64,000 bases of DNA from contig NZ_CP062159.1 of assembly GCF_014844035.1 (NCBI RefSeq), positions 2,480,001 to 2,544,000 on the forward strand, in the 5' to 3' direction. The position numbers were made by a program, and so were the translations under genes. Below are positions 43,769 through 53,082 of this stretch, in pieces (within the stretch, counting starts at the first letter, position 1; every line of letters starts with the position of its first letter). Below the pieces are notes generated by a model that saw only the letters and a program-made list of their open reading frames with translations, had not been told where the DNA came from and did no database searches. Source of the DNA: Flavobacterium sp. MDT1-60. GTDB taxonomy: Bacteria; Bacteroidota; Bacteroidia; Flavobacteriales; Flavobacteriaceae.

Positions 43769-44347
43769 ATGAAAAAAATACTAATTATAAATGGCCATCC
43801 AAATCCGGCAAGTTTCAATTTTGGTATTGCAGATTCGTACCAAAAAGGCGCAATTGCCTCAGGCGCACAAGTTGAAACCATAACTATTGCTGAATTACAA
43901 TTTAATCCAAATTTACAATTTGGTTATCAAAAGCGAACAGAACTGGAACCTGACTTAATAAAGTCGTGGGAAAAAATTCAAAACGCAGATCACTTAGTCT
44001 GGATTCATCCTGTTTGGTGGGGTGGTTTGCCCGCAATTACAAAAGGATTTATCGACCGGTTATTTTTGCCTGGAATGGCTTTTCAATACCGCGAAAATTC
44101 AGTTTGGTGGGATAAACTTTTAAAAGGGAAAACAGCGCACATCATCACAACTTTAGATCAGCCTGGCTGGTATTACAGATTGTTTTTTGGAAGACCAAGC
44201 GTCAATCAACTTAAAAAATCAACGTTGGAATTTTGTGGTGTAAAACCCGTAAAAGTTAGTTATGTCGGAATTGTAAAAACAGCTAATGATTTTCAAAGAG
44301 AAAAATGGCTGAGAAAAGTCTATGATTTCGGATTACGAAATAAATAA
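43769..44347 (+). CDS. NAD(P)H-dependent flavodoxin-fold oxidoreductase
   Basis: FMN-dependent quinone reductase-like enzyme (Flavodoxin_2 family, KefF/MdaB/NQO relatives), cytoplasmic. Family features are KKILIINGHPNPASFNFG at the N-terminus, HLVWIHPVWWGGLPAITKGFIDRLF in the middle, and the LRKVYDFG end. The ATG at 43769 (192 aa) is preferred over an upstream GTG at 43739, since the latter lies before the -7 box. It is probably controlled by the preceding Crp-family regulator and involved in quinone or electrophile detoxification (inference). Confidence 0.9.
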   Translation: MKKILIINGHPNPASFNFGIADSYQKGAIASGAQVETITIAELQFNPNLQFGYQKRTELEPDLIKSWEKIQNADHLVWIHPVWWGGLPAITKGFIDRLFLPGMAFQYRENSVWWDKLLKGKTAHIITTLDQPGWYYRLFFGRPSVNQLKKSTLEFCGVKPVKVSYVGIVKTANDFQREKWLRKVYDFGLRNK

Positions 44348-44368
44348 AAAATGTAGTGGCAGAAAAAA

Positions 44369-46182
44369 TTAACCGAGTAAATCCAATCCAAATGTTGAAC
44401 GTAAAAGTTCAATATTTGGGTTGATTTCTAACAAACGATTGTAACGATCCTGATCGTTAAAACTTCTTTTAGTTTCTATTGCTTCATTTACAATAATTTC
44501 AATTGTAATGTCGTGATTGTGCAAATGCCCTTTTAAATGCCCTAAAAGTCCATTAATCTGACCTTCAAAATCTAATTTAGAACCTTCATTTGGCAATTCA
44601 AGTGTAATTACCGTACCGTTTAATTTTGGATCGTTAATCAATAATAACGACTCCATAATTTTAAAACCTTTATCACCCAGACGTTGTGCATATTTATTCC
44701 ACTGCACTAACATTTCAGTTTCGGTAAAATCTTCTGTAGGCAAAACCGAAGAAGGTTTTACATACGATTTATTCTTCTCTTCCATTTCCTTTTTCGCACG
44801 AATACTGGCGAGAGAAAAAGCAGAAACTTTTTTAGGTTGATCTTCAGTGGAGGTATTTTGATTTTCAACTTGAGCAACAGGATTTTTAATCGCTTTTTGA
44901 GCGTCAATATTTACGGTTCCGACAGAAGCACTGATATTTCCATTTTCCGAATTTGGAATTTGGGATTTATCATTTGAAATTTCAGTGTTAGCTGTTGTAT
45001 TATTTGGATTTTGGGATTTTAAATTTGGAATTTCAGTTATAGCAGTTGGAACTTCTACAATAGAATATCCTCCATTTTTAAAATAAGTAGGCGGAATTAT
45101 GAATTGCTCAACTTTTTTTTTTCTCCATCAAAGTTGATAGAGGCTAATTGCATCAAACATAATTCGACCAAAAGACGCTGATTCTGGCTTAGTTTGTATT
45201 TTAAATCACAGTCGTTTGCAATGTCAATTCCTTTTAATAAAAAGTCTTGCGAACATTTTTGAGCCTGAACACCATACATTTGTTGTGCTTGTTCGCCTAC
45301 TTCAAGCAAGCTTAAAGTTGCCGGAGTTTTACTAACTAATAAATCTCTAAAGTGCGAAGCCAAACCTGCAATAAAATGATGTCCGTCAAAACCTTTTGCC
45401 AGAATATCATTGTAGGCTAATAAAAGATCCGGAATTTTATTTTCTAAAAGTAAATCGGTAATGCTGATGTAGGTTTCGTAATCTAAAACGTTTAGGTTTT
45501 CAGTTACGGCCTGACGTGTTAAATTAGTTCCGCAGTACGAAACCACACGGTCAAAAATCGATAAAGCGTCACGCATGGCACCATCTGCTTTTTGAGCGAT
45601 AATGTGCAACGCATCGTCTTCAAAATTGATACCCTGACTTGTTGCAACATCAGCTAAATGTTCTTTAGCATCTTTTACGGTAATTCTTTTGAAATCAAAT
45701 ATCTGGCAACGAGATAAAATCGTTGGAATAATCTTGTGTTTTTCTGTTGTTGCTAAAATGAAAATAGCATGCTTTGGCGGTTCTTCCAATGTTTTAAGGA
45801 AAGCATTAAAAGCAGCCGAAGACAACATATGAACCTCGTCAATAATATACACTTTGTATTGTCCGGTTTGGGGCGGGATTCTAACCTGATCAATCAGATT
45901 ACGAATATCATCAACCGAGTTGTTTGAAGCCGCATCTAACTCAAAAACGTTAAAAGCAAAATCTTCATTTGGATCGTCATATCCCGGCTGGTTTATTTTA
46001 CGGGCTAAAATACGTGCACAGGTTGTTTTTCCAACTCCACGCGGTCCTGTGAATAAAAGGGCAGAAGCAAGATGGTTGCTTTCTATAGCATTTAGCAAAG
46101 TGTTGGTAATGGCTTTCTGGCCTACAACATCCTTAAAGGTCTGTGGGCGGTATTTACGAGCCGATACTACAAATTGTTCCAT
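44369..46182 (-). CDS. dnaX: DNA polymerase III gamma/tau subunit, with A10 slippage site
   Basis: Clamp-loader ATPase. Frame 0 from 46182 gives a 361-aa gamma-like product ending ...GEKKKLSNS at 45097. A -1 shift at the A10 run (45113-45122 on the + strand) continues openly through a Pro/Asn/Ser-rich linker to the tau C-terminal domain ending at 44369, for about 604 aa. Visible motifs are the Walker A GPRGVGKTT (about 46-54), DEVHMLS, the sensor-1 region and the SRC box (TILSRCQIF). The four zinc-ligand cysteines usual between Walker A and Walker B are absent. Slippage or frameshifting in dnaX is well known (E. coli, Thermus), so this is probably programmed rather than a lesion. Confidence 0.88.
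45113..45122 (-). other. A10 slippery run in dnaX
   Basis: On the coding strand the text is gag followed by ten A and gttgagc. Frame 0 meets a stop five codons later. An eleventh A by transcriptional slippage, or a -1 ribosomal shift, enters the long tau frame. No strong downstream stem was found, which favours transcriptional slippage of the Thermus type. Confidence 0.7.
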
Positions 46183-46440
46183 ATTCTTTTTTATTCGATA
46201 GCAAATATAGGGTATAATTTAATGATTTGAAAATTTAAAAATTGAAAGATTTTAAGTGTTTTGAACATTAAAAAGTAACCTGTTTTTTTAGAGAAAGTTG
46301 CGTTTTGCAATTGAAGTTTTTTGCTTTAATTATTTCTTATGAAATATTGTTTGATTACTATTTTGTAATAAAAAATGGACTATTTTTAATCCGAAACAAA
46401 AAATCTTTTTTACTGAAAAAAACAAACACTATAAAAACCA

Positions 46441-47235
46441 ATGAACGCAAAACAAATAATTAAATTAAGCAATGTTATCGGAATCACTTCAATACTTTTA
46501 TTAGTTTACTGGGTATTTACTTTTATAATGATTCAGGTTTTTGGGTTGAAAGTTTTTAGAGAAAATATGACTGAAACTTTTTATTTCAGTGTTTTCGGAA
46601 TTCTTGCGCTTATGTTTGGCTCATTAATTATTAATATTATGTTTAATCTAACCAGAATTGCCGAAAAACATAATCTGGACGCTATTAATCAAAAATCGAA
46701 CAGATTGAAGTTTATTGGTTTGCTTTTAATTTTCCCATTACTAGCTTTAATTCTTTTTGGAGGAGACTATTTGACTTCAAGCAAAAAAGAAAAAATGCTG
46801 ATTGAATCTGCTAAATCGATAGTGGATAACAACAAAGCAAACAATGACAAATTAGTCAATTATACTTTTTCTGAAGAGTATATTAAAGAAACGGCAAACA
46901 CCTTAAAAATTTTATCGAGTACTGATGATAATTTTCCAAGCGTAACATTAATTGTCAAAGATTCGCTTAAAGGCTCTCCGGTTTATTTAGGTTTTAATCA
47001 CTATTTTGAAGGTAATTTGAAGGACACTATACATCCTCAAAAAATAAGATATATCCATAAAACAACGAAAGAAGAAAGAGAATATTTAAATTCAATATTT
47101 GATAAGAATAGTAATGAGCTACGATATAGTGCCAGCGACGGAACTTATGAATTGTTTTATCCGTACAAAAAGAATGGAAAAACGATAATAATATATTTTT
47201 CGGAACAACAGCGATACGGTAAATTAGGAAGTTAA
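46441..47235 (+). CDS. Membrane protein with a C-terminal soluble domain, unknown
   Basis: 264 aa. Three transmembrane helices (about 11-34, 47-68, 83-106) precede a hydrophilic C-terminal domain (about 110-264) with no recognised motif. It is followed by a small secreted protein gene 10 bp later, suggesting an operon of envelope proteins. The 258 bp upstream holds nothing beyond AT-rich sequence. Not recognised. Confidence 0.75.
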   Translation: MNAKQIIKLSNVIGITSILLLVYWVFTFIMIQVFGLKVFRENMTETFYFSVFGILALMFGSLIINIMFNLTRIAEKHNLDAINQKSNRLKFIGLLLIFPLLALILFGGDYLTSSKKEKMLIESAKSIVDNNKANNDKLVNYTFSEEYIKETANTLKILSSTDDNFPSVTLIVKDSLKGSPVYLGFNHYFEGNLKDTIHPQKIRYIHKTTKEEREYLNSIFDKNSNELRYSASDGTYELFYPYKKNGKTIIIYFSEQQRYGKLGS

Positions 47236-47245
47236 TTGAGTATAT

Positions 47246-47749
47246 ATGAAAAACATAATTATTATAACGATATTTTTTCTTTTACAAAGCTTAAATCTTT
47301 TTGCTCAGGATGAATCCGAAATTAATCAAAAGTGGGTAGAACTAAAAGATCAATTTAAACATAAAACAGAGTTGGTTGTTGAATTCACATCTAAACTTCA
47401 AAAGTCAAAAAAAATAGATAAAAAAGAATTAGAACAAACTGCATTTTACGCCAAGAAATTCAGTATGATGTGCGAGAATAAATTATTGTATAAAGATGCA
47501 GTTAGTAAAGTAAAACAAGCAAATGATTTATTGAATACCCATTTAGTAAGAACTTTGGTTAATTTGGAGTCTGATTTTAAACTCAAAAGGCAGGAATCAA
47601 TACTTTCATTAGCTGATCAGTTAGCTGCTGTGGAAAATCAGATTTTTGTAGCTATCAAAAAGTATAATGAAGTTTGCATAAAACAAAACAGGAAAGATGT
47701 GATATTTGAAAGTCATGACAACAATAAGTCGCCTTCTATTGAATTTTAG
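47246..47749 (+). CDS. Small exported alpha-helical protein, unknown
   Basis: 167 aa with a signal peptide (1-20, ending LFAQ) and a Lys/Glu-rich, mainly helical mature part with coiled-coil character and a single Cys pair region (MMCENK, EVCIKQN). No recognised domain. It is in an operon with the preceding membrane protein gene (10-bp gap). Confidence 0.75.
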   Translation: MKNIIIITIFFLLQSLNLFAQDESEINQKWVELKDQFKHKTELVVEFTSKLQKSKKIDKKELEQTAFYAKKFSMMCENKLLYKDAVSKVKQANDLLNTHLVRTLVNLESDFKLKRQESILSLADQLAAVENQIFVAIKKYNEVCIKQNRKDVIFESHDNNKSPSIEF

Positions 47750-47848
47750 TTTTTTTCTTTCCAAAATGTTTATCATAATTTTCTATGAATGATTTGGAAT
47801 TATTACTGCTTATATTACAACCATTCACTAATCAATAAAACTTACTTT

Positions 47849-48298
47849 ATGAAAAAACATCTATTCTTAATTGTAATTGTACTTTGTTCTTTTCAGCTTC
47901 AGGCTCAAACGGCTCAGGATTCGATTGATATCAAGCGTGTTGCTTTAGCTTATATCGAGTCACAGCATACTCCAAATCCAAAATTGATGGAAAGTGCTTT
48001 GCATCCTCGTTTGGTAAAAAGATCGGTTTTTAGAAATAAGACTGCCCAGAAAGATTTTGTATCAGAATATTTTGCAGAGAACATGATTATTCTTGCGGAA
48101 ACGTATAATGTAAAAGGAGATAAGTTTCCGAAAAACCCAAGAAAAGAAGTAAAGTTATTGGATGTTTCTGCAAGAACAGCATCTGTTAAATTAATAGCAG
48201 ATACCTGGATAGATTATATGCATATTGTAAAGGAAAATGGAGAATGGAAAATAATAAATGTACTTTGGCAATATAATGATGTGAAGCAGCATGAATAG
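47849..48298 (+). CDS. Exported NTF2-like (lumazine-binding-type) protein
   Basis: 149 aa from the ATG at 47849, where a proper signal peptide begins (MKKHLFLIVIVLCSFQLQAQ). An earlier in-frame start at 47789 would add unlikely residues. The mature part is an NTF2/SnoaL-like cone fold of the Lumazine_bd_2 type: helix AYIESQHTPNPKLMESALHPRLVKR, later VSARTASVKLIADTWIDYMHIVKENGEWKIINVLW. It is periplasmic, ligand unknown. Confidence 0.85.
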   Translation: MKKHLFLIVIVLCSFQLQAQTAQDSIDIKRVALAYIESQHTPNPKLMESALHPRLVKRSVFRNKTAQKDFVSEYFAENMIILAETYNVKGDKFPKNPRKEVKLLDVSARTASVKLIADTWIDYMHIVKENGEWKIINVLWQYNDVKQHE

Positions 48299-48372
48299 GT
48301 CTTAGTCTCAGTCACAGTCTCAGTTTACAGTCTCAGTCTCATGCACTGAAAGCTGGGACTGAGACTAATCAC
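48299..48372. repeat. Low-complexity cagtctcagt repeat with a terminal inverted copy
   Basis: Repeated agtctcagtc words on the left and gactgagact on the right can fold into a stem. It lies directly after the NTF2-like gene and may terminate it. A related cagtggcagtcgcag word follows pyrB at 19760. Confidence 0.6.
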
Positions 48373-48473
48373 TAATAAACTGGAAATAATATAAATTTGA
48401 TAATGTTATTTTGTAAAATATTGATATTTAATTCTTTAACTTTAAGAGGTTAAAAAACTAAAAAAATATCATT

Positions 48474-48950
48474 ATGAAAATCAGATCTATTTTATTGGGA
48501 ATGAGTCTTGCTTTTTCTTTAGTAGCATGTGCTCCTAAGGATGCAGACATTCAAAAAGAAATTAATGAAAAACTAAACACGCCAAGTGTGCAAGTCACAG
48601 TTCACGAAGGTGTTGCCACTATTGTGGGAACTTGCGATGATGATGCTTTCAAAAAAAATATTGAAAGTTCTGTTAAAGCAGTTAAAGGAGTAAAAACAGT
48701 AATCAATAACTGCCAAATTCCGGTTCCTAATGTTGAATCTGCTGCTGCAGCTGTTATAATTAATTCAGATGCTGATTTAGATAAATCGGTAAGTGATGTT
48801 GTAAAAGCTTACGATGGCGTGAGTGCTACTGTTGTAGGAGGTGTTGTAACGCTTTCCGGTGAAATTAAAAGAAGCCAATTGGCCCCACTTATTCAAAGCG
48901 TGCAGGAATTGAAACCTAAAAAAGTAGAAAACAAATTAACTATTAAATAA
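48474..48950 (+). CDS. BON-domain lipoprotein
   Basis: 158 aa. Type II signal peptide with lipobox Cys in SLVAC, then two BON domains (about 25-85 and 93-158: [35 protein letters not shown]). BON domains bind lipid surfaces, and such proteins help maintain envelope integrity under osmotic stress. The next gene, 8 bp downstream, combines a BON-like part with LysM, so the two probably act together in the periplasm. Confidence 0.9.
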   Translation: MKIRSILLGMSLAFSLVACAPKDADIQKEINEKLNTPSVQVTVHEGVATIVGTCDDDAFKKNIESSVKAVKGVKTVINNCQIPVPNVESAAAAVIINSDADLDKSVSDVVKAYDGVSATVVGGVVTLSGEIKRSQLAPLIQSVQELKPKKVENKLTIK

Positions 48951-48957
48951 TAATGTT

Positions 48958-49329
48958 ATGAGTTTACAAGAGAAATATAAAGAGTTAACAAATCTCGCTT
49001 CTTCTTTAGGTATAAAAAACCTGCAAGTAAGAGAACAAGATAATGTATTGTACATTGATGGCACAGCAAAATCTGCAGATGATAAAGAGAAACTTTGGGA
49101 TAGCTACGGAACATTAGATCCTGATTACAGATCGGCTGATGTAGTGATGAATATTGAAGTGGCAGAAGGAACGACTACAGAATATACAGTGAAAAGTGGA
49201 GATTCTTTGTCAAAAATAGGAAAAGAGTATGGCGTTTCGTGGCAGGATATTTTCGAAGCGAATAAAGATATTATTAAAAATCCGGATTTGATTCAACCGG
49301 GTTGGAAACTAAAGATACCAACGGCGTAA
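48958..49329 (+). CDS. LysM domain protein with a BON-like N-terminus (YgaU-type)
   Basis: 123 aa without a signal peptide. The N-terminal half resembles a BON domain ([19 protein letters not shown]), and the C-terminal LysM domain (about 74-122) reads [20 protein letters not shown] and PGWKLKIP. The organisation matches E. coli YgaU/Kbp, a potassium-binding protein, so a role in ion or envelope stress is plausible. It is in an operon with the BON lipoprotein. Confidence 0.9.
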   Translation: MSLQEKYKELTNLASSLGIKNLQVREQDNVLYIDGTAKSADDKEKLWDSYGTLDPDYRSADVVMNIEVAEGTTTEYTVKSGDSLSKIGKEYGVSWQDIFEANKDIIKNPDLIQPGWKLKIPTA

Positions 49330-49442
49330 TTTATTTGCGTGCTGTTTTGAAAGTCTGTCATTTTTATGATAGACTTTTTTGTTTTTAGCTGCAAAGAATG
49401 CAAGGAATTTTCGCAATGGTCGTAAAGTTTTATTCTCATTTT

Positions 49443-49525
49443 TGTCATTTCGGGGAACGAGAAATCACATTACGGATTTACAGTTCGTGCTCTCTGGATG
49501 TGATTTCTCGTTCCTCGAAATGACA
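49443..49525. repeat. 28-bp inverted repeat element (MITE-like)
   Basis: Arms of 28 nt (49443-49470 and 49498-49525) are complementary with one G-T mismatch, around a 27-nt loop. The arms begin tgtcatttcgg and end cgaaatgaca. The sequence type is common between genes in Flavobacterium. It also lies in a reading frame of 84 codons that I regard as spurious. Confidence 0.85.
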
Positions 49526-49552
49526 AGATTATTAACTTCTTTTGAAACTGAG

Positions 49553-49640
49553 TGCCCTAGCCCTGATGGGAGGGAAAATCCTTTTGTGTCCGCCGCGGCG
49601 GACACAAAAGATTTGGAAGGACAGCAGGATTAGCTCCTGA
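49553..49640. repeat. Composite intergenic element with a GC-rich 30-bp palindrome
   Basis: Within it, 49581-49610 is a perfect self-palindrome centred on gccgcggc and flanked by ttttgtgtc and its complement. It is strikingly GC-rich for this genome. The bordering text (tgccctagccctgatggg on the left, gacagcaggattagctcctg on the right) belongs to a recurrent Flavobacterium intergenic element as I recall it. Confidence 0.8.
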
Positions 49641-49644
49641 AAAA

Positions 49645-49938
49645 TCACCTTCCCTTTATACTCAAATCAAATAAAAATTTTGCGGTTTCCTGGTCGGAGT
49701 CGGCGGAGAAGCCTGCTACATAAACGCCCTTTTTGCCTGAATTCGATTTAATTCCGTATACAACTGCCTCATCGCCTGGATCTGATTCCCCTTCGTATCG
49801 ATACACATGTACAATTTCAAATTTTTCAGGATTTTTTTTAATCATGTCCGAGTTCAGATTAAAATCACATGTAAATCCTTTTTCATGAAGTTGATCTAAA
49901 GCTTTTGAAACAGTTGCGTAGTGATACATTCTTGTCAT
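49645..49938 (-). CDS. Small conserved protein of unknown function
   Basis: 97 aa, soluble, probably alpha/beta: [62 protein letters not shown]. The family is frequent in Bacteroidetes and is often labelled phosphoribosylpyrophosphate synthetase. It lacks any PRPP-synthase motif, so that name should not be trusted. Translation may start at the second ATG (49929). It is transcribed towards the GC-rich palindrome. Confidence 0.8.
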   Translation of the reverse strand: MTRMYHYATVSKALDQLHEKGFTCDFNLNSDMIKKNPEKFEIVHVYRYEGESDPGDEAVVYGIKSNSGKKGVYVAGFSADSDQETAKFLFDLSIKGR

Positions 49939-50053
49939 GATAAGTGAATTTAAAAATTAAGGATTTTAAAGGTAACCAATTTAAAATTAAATTGTTATGA
50001 AAAAATTATAAAAATCGGAAATTTAAATGCCCTATTCTTCGTTGATAAATCGC

Positions 50054-50061
50054 TACTTTTG
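50054..50061 (+). promoter_or_regulatory. -7 promoter box of rnpB
   Basis: TACTTTTG fits TAnnTTTG and ends 4 nt before the first base of the P1 stem of RNase P RNA, the expected distance to a transcription start. Confidence 0.65.
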
Positions 50062-50065
50062 CACC

Positions 50066-50373
50066 GCAGACCGCCTTATCGTCGCTCAATTCGTTGGGGG
50101 GAGGAAAGTCCGGACACCAAAGAGAAGCATAGCGGGTAACACCCGTCGGTCCCGATTCGTCGGGGCAAGGACAAGTGCAACAGAAAGTATGTACAGGTAA
50201 TGCTGTAGTGAAACCAGGTAAACTCTATGCGGTGAAATACCAAGTATATCAGCATTTAAGGGCTTCTCGTCCGTTGTTGAAGGGTAGGTAGCTCGAGTCC
50301 AGTAGTAATGCTGGATCTAGATAAATGATAAGGCCCTGATTTATCAGGGACAGAATCCGGCTTATAGGTCTGC
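50066..50373 (+). ncRNA. rnpB: RNase P RNA, bacterial class A
   Basis: Catalytic RNA that matures tRNA 5' ends. The ends form the P1 stem (gcagacc at 50066 with ggtctgc at 50367-50373). The universally conserved gaggaaagtccgg (CR-I) follows near 50101, and the CR-V segment acagaatccggctta near 50350. The middle contains the ggtaa and acagaaa core words of CR-II/III. A T6 run follows directly, giving intrinsic termination. Confidence 0.95.
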
Positions 50374-50410
50374 ATTTTTTATATATTTGTGAAAGCTCTA
50401 AATCACTTTC

Positions 50411-51661
50411 ATGAATATCACTACTCCAAATGCTTCTCCGAAAACTAAGAAAAGCACGCTTCATTCTATAATCACCAATCTTACTTTTTGGGTTTTGATT
50501 GCCATAATTGCCGGAGTTTTGCTCGGACATTTTTCACCTGAAAATGGTGTGAAAATGGAAATTGTCGGTAAAACATTTGTTGATATTATCAAACTATTTA
50601 TTGGGCCAATTATATTTCTGACAATTGTTTTAGGAATTTCAGGGATGGGGAACTTGAAAAAAGTAGGCCGAATTGGTGTGAAAGCATTACTCTATTTTGA
50701 AGTGGTGTCGACCATTTCATTGGCAATTGGTGTTGGTGTTGCCTATTTCTTTCAACCAGGCAAAATTGATAAATCAGGTTTGGCTTTGCAGGATGCAAGT
50801 AAGTACACAAATCATGCTGCAGAGAATTTTTCATGGCTGCAGTTTTTCCTTTCTAATTTTACCTTACAGGTTCTTTTGGCTGCGATTGTTTGTGGAATTG
50901 CATTGAATTTTTATCAAAAAAGAGAACAGACTATTTTGATTCTGGAACGTTTCTCAAAAGTAGTTTTTACAGGATTAAAGTATGTAATGTATTTGGCTCC
51001 TATTGGTGCGTTTGGAGGAATGGCTTATACGATTGGTAAATTCGGATTAGAAACATTAATTCCGCTAGGAAAATTGATGCTTTGTGTTTATCTGACCATG
51101 GCCTTATTTGTATTTATGATTTTAGGAACTATTCTGAGATATTATAAAATCAATATTCTTTCGATTCTAAAATACATTAAAGAAGAACTTTTATTGGTTC
51201 TCGGAACTTCCTCTTCGGAAGCGGCATTACCAAGTATAATGGTGAAACTGGAACAAATGGGTTGTAGTAAATCGGTTGTAGGACTGGTGATTCCGACGGG
51301 TTATTCTTTTAATCTGGACGGAACTTCGATTTATTTGTCGATGTCAGTGATATTCCTTGCGCAGTTGTATGATGTGCATTTGAGTTTCGCAGAAATTCTG
51401 AGTGTCATAGGAATTTTGATGATTACGTCTAAAGGCGCAGCGGGCGTTACCGGAAGCGGATTTATTGTTCTGGCTTCGACTTTGACAGCGATTCATAAAA
51501 TTCCGGTTGAAGGTTTGGCTTTTTTATTAGGCGTTGATAAATTTATGAGTGAAGCAAGGGCAATAACAAACTTAATTGGAAATACAGTCGCCACAATTAT
51601 AATTTCGAAAACAGAGCATGATTTTACGGAACTGAATTTGGATCCTGTTATAGAGGAGTAG
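50411..51661 (+). CDS. Dicarboxylate/amino-acid:cation symporter (DAACS family)
   Basis: Inner-membrane secondary transporter, 416 aa, about eight transmembrane helices plus two re-entrant loops. The diagnostic serine-rich loop LGTSSSEAALPSI and the substrate/ion motif PTGYSFNLDGTSIY are intact, followed by TSKGAAGVTGSGF. It couples uptake of glutamate, aspartate or C4-dicarboxylates to H+ or Na+; the substrate cannot be fixed. The gene begins 38 bp after rnpB. Confidence 0.95.
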   Translation: MNITTPNASPKTKKSTLHSIITNLTFWVLIAIIAGVLLGHFSPENGVKMEIVGKTFVDIIKLFIGPIIFLTIVLGISGMGNLKKVGRIGVKALLYFEVVSTISLAIGVGVAYFFQPGKIDKSGLALQDASKYTNHAAENFSWLQFFLSNFTLQVLLAAIVCGIALNFYQKREQTILILERFSKVVFTGLKYVMYLAPIGAFGGMAYTIGKFGLETLIPLGKLMLCVYLTMALFVFMILGTILRYYKINILSILKYIKEELLLVLGTSSSEAALPSIMVKLEQMGCSKSVVGLVIPTGYSFNLDGTSIYLSMSVIFLAQLYDVHLSFAEILSVIGILMITSKGAAGVTGSGFIVLASTLTAIHKIPVEGLAFLLGVDKFMSEARAITNLIGNTVATIIISKTEHDFTELNLDPVIEE

Positions 51662-51774
51662 TTTTGGCATGCGGATGACGCGGATTTAATCGGATTTGCG
51701 CTGTTTTTTATTTTGTCTTTTGTTATCGTAGCTAGTTGGAATTTGGAATTTAAAAATTGGAATTTTAAATAATT

Positions 51775-52689
51775 ATGAAAAGAATTGGAATTTTAGGACT
51801 TGGTGGAGTAGGAGGATATTTCGGTGGACTTTTGGCGAAAGCCTATTATAACTCAGCTGAAGTTGAGATTGTTTTTATAGCCAGAGGAGCAACAAAAGAG
51901 GCAATCGCTGAGAATGGATTGAAAATTGTCAACGACGATTCTGAAATGGTTGCGCATCCCAAACTGGTTTCAAATAATCCGGATGAAATTGGTGTTTTAG
52001 ATTATTTAATTTGTGCCACAAAAACGTACGATATTAAAGAAAGTTTGCTTTCGCTGCAAAAATGTATTACGTCTGCAACGATAATTCTTCCTTTATACAA
52101 TGGAGTTGATGCCCCTGAACGTATCAAAAAAATATTTCCTGAAAATGAGATTTTACAGGGTTGTGTTTATATTATTTCGATGATTGCTTCACCAGGAACT
52201 ATTAGGAAAATGGGCTTTTATGAAAAGTTATTTTTTGGTTCTAAAATGACTTCAAATGCTAAATTAGAAGAATTACAAAACATCTTTCAAAAAGCTAAAA
52301 TTGAAAGTTATTTGGTTGACAATATTGAGGAAATCGTTTGGGAAAAATTTATTTTTATCTCGGCATTGGCTTCAGTAACTTCTTATTTGAACCAAAACAT
52401 TGGAGAAGTACTAAAGAACAAGAAATCGATGAAAGTGTATGTAGAATTGCTTTATGAAATTGAAGCGGTTGCCAAAGCAAAAGGTTTGCAATTGCCAAAA
52501 GATATTGTAAATCAAACTATTGTAAAACTTGAAAAATCGCCTAAAGAAGCGACTTCGTCTATGCACAGGGATTTATTGGCAGGCAGAAAAACAGAAGTAA
52601 CTTCGTTGACACAATTTGTAGTCAACGAAGGCTTAAAATATGGTGTAAAAACTCCTCTTTACGAAAAGATTACAATAGCATTAATGTAA
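51775..52689 (+). CDS. Ketopantoate reductase family protein (PanE/ApbA)
   Basis: NADPH-dependent reductase of 304 aa with the N-terminal Rossmann motif GLGGVGGYFGG (7-17), the middle ATKTYDIKESLLSL segment, and the helical C-terminal ApbA_C domain (EKFIFISALASVTSYLNQNIGE, then a late TSSMHRDLLAGRKTEVTSL). The family includes 2-dehydropantoate 2-reductase of CoA synthesis but also paralogues, so panE is not assigned firmly. It is flanked upstream by word-type repeats. Confidence 0.9.
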   Translation: MKRIGILGLGGVGGYFGGLLAKAYYNSAEVEIVFIARGATKEAIAENGLKIVNDDSEMVAHPKLVSNNPDEIGVLDYLICATKTYDIKESLLSLQKCITSATIILPLYNGVDAPERIKKIFPENEILQGCVYIISMIASPGTIRKMGFYEKLFFGSKMTSNAKLEELQNIFQKAKIESYLVDNIEEIVWEKFIFISALASVTSYLNQNIGEVLKNKKSMKVYVELLYEIEAVAKAKGLQLPKDIVNQTIVKLEKSPKEATSSMHRDLLAGRKTEVTSLTQFVVNEGLKYGVKTPLYEKITIALM

Positions 52690-52692
52690 ATG

Positions 52693-52887
52693 CTATGATT
52701 CGTCTTTTGTAGTTCGAACTAAACTGATTCCGGATGTAAAGAAAACGATTCCAAGGATTCCGTAAATAATTAGCGATTTAATATCTCGCTCTCCTCCTGA
52801 AGTATCAGCAAAAATTACTGCGGTGTAAATAAGGCCCACAATTCCCAGAATGGTAAGCACTGCTCCAAAAAGTCTTTTTAGGTTCAT
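52693..52887 (-). CDS. Small two-helix membrane protein
   Basis: 64 aa with two transmembrane helices (about 6-27 and 38-56) joined by a polar loop (DTSGGERDIKS). It converges on the PanE-like gene with a 3-bp gap. Small proteins of this type are common in Flavobacteria; the function is unknown. Confidence 0.75.
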   Translation of the reverse strand: MNLKRLFGAVLTILGIVGLIYTAVIFADTSGGERDIKSLIIYGILGIVFFTSGISLVRTTKDES

Positions 52888-53082
52888 GATTTATGTTTTT
52901 AAGATTCACATCAAATGTAACTTCAAAATTCTTCAGAACTGTTATACAATTATTTAACAAGCTTATATGATTTGCAGTATTACATGTCAATTATAAAATT
53001 CAATCTGTAAGAAAATATTTTAAGCTTTAAGTGGGTTGTATTGTTTAAATGCTATTTTTGCCACAACCAATTAAAAACCAAA

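Noticed and set aside
49379..49633. 84-codon plus-strand frame
   Set aside because: It lies across two strong inverted repeat elements; the apparent protein is a translation of the repeats.
49645..49938. Phosphoribosylpyrophosphate synthetase
   Set aside because: The 97-aa protein has no PRPP-synthase motif and is far too short; the name is a common database label.
50249..50530. 93-codon minus-strand frame
   Set aside because: It is antisense to RNase P RNA and to the start of the symporter gene.
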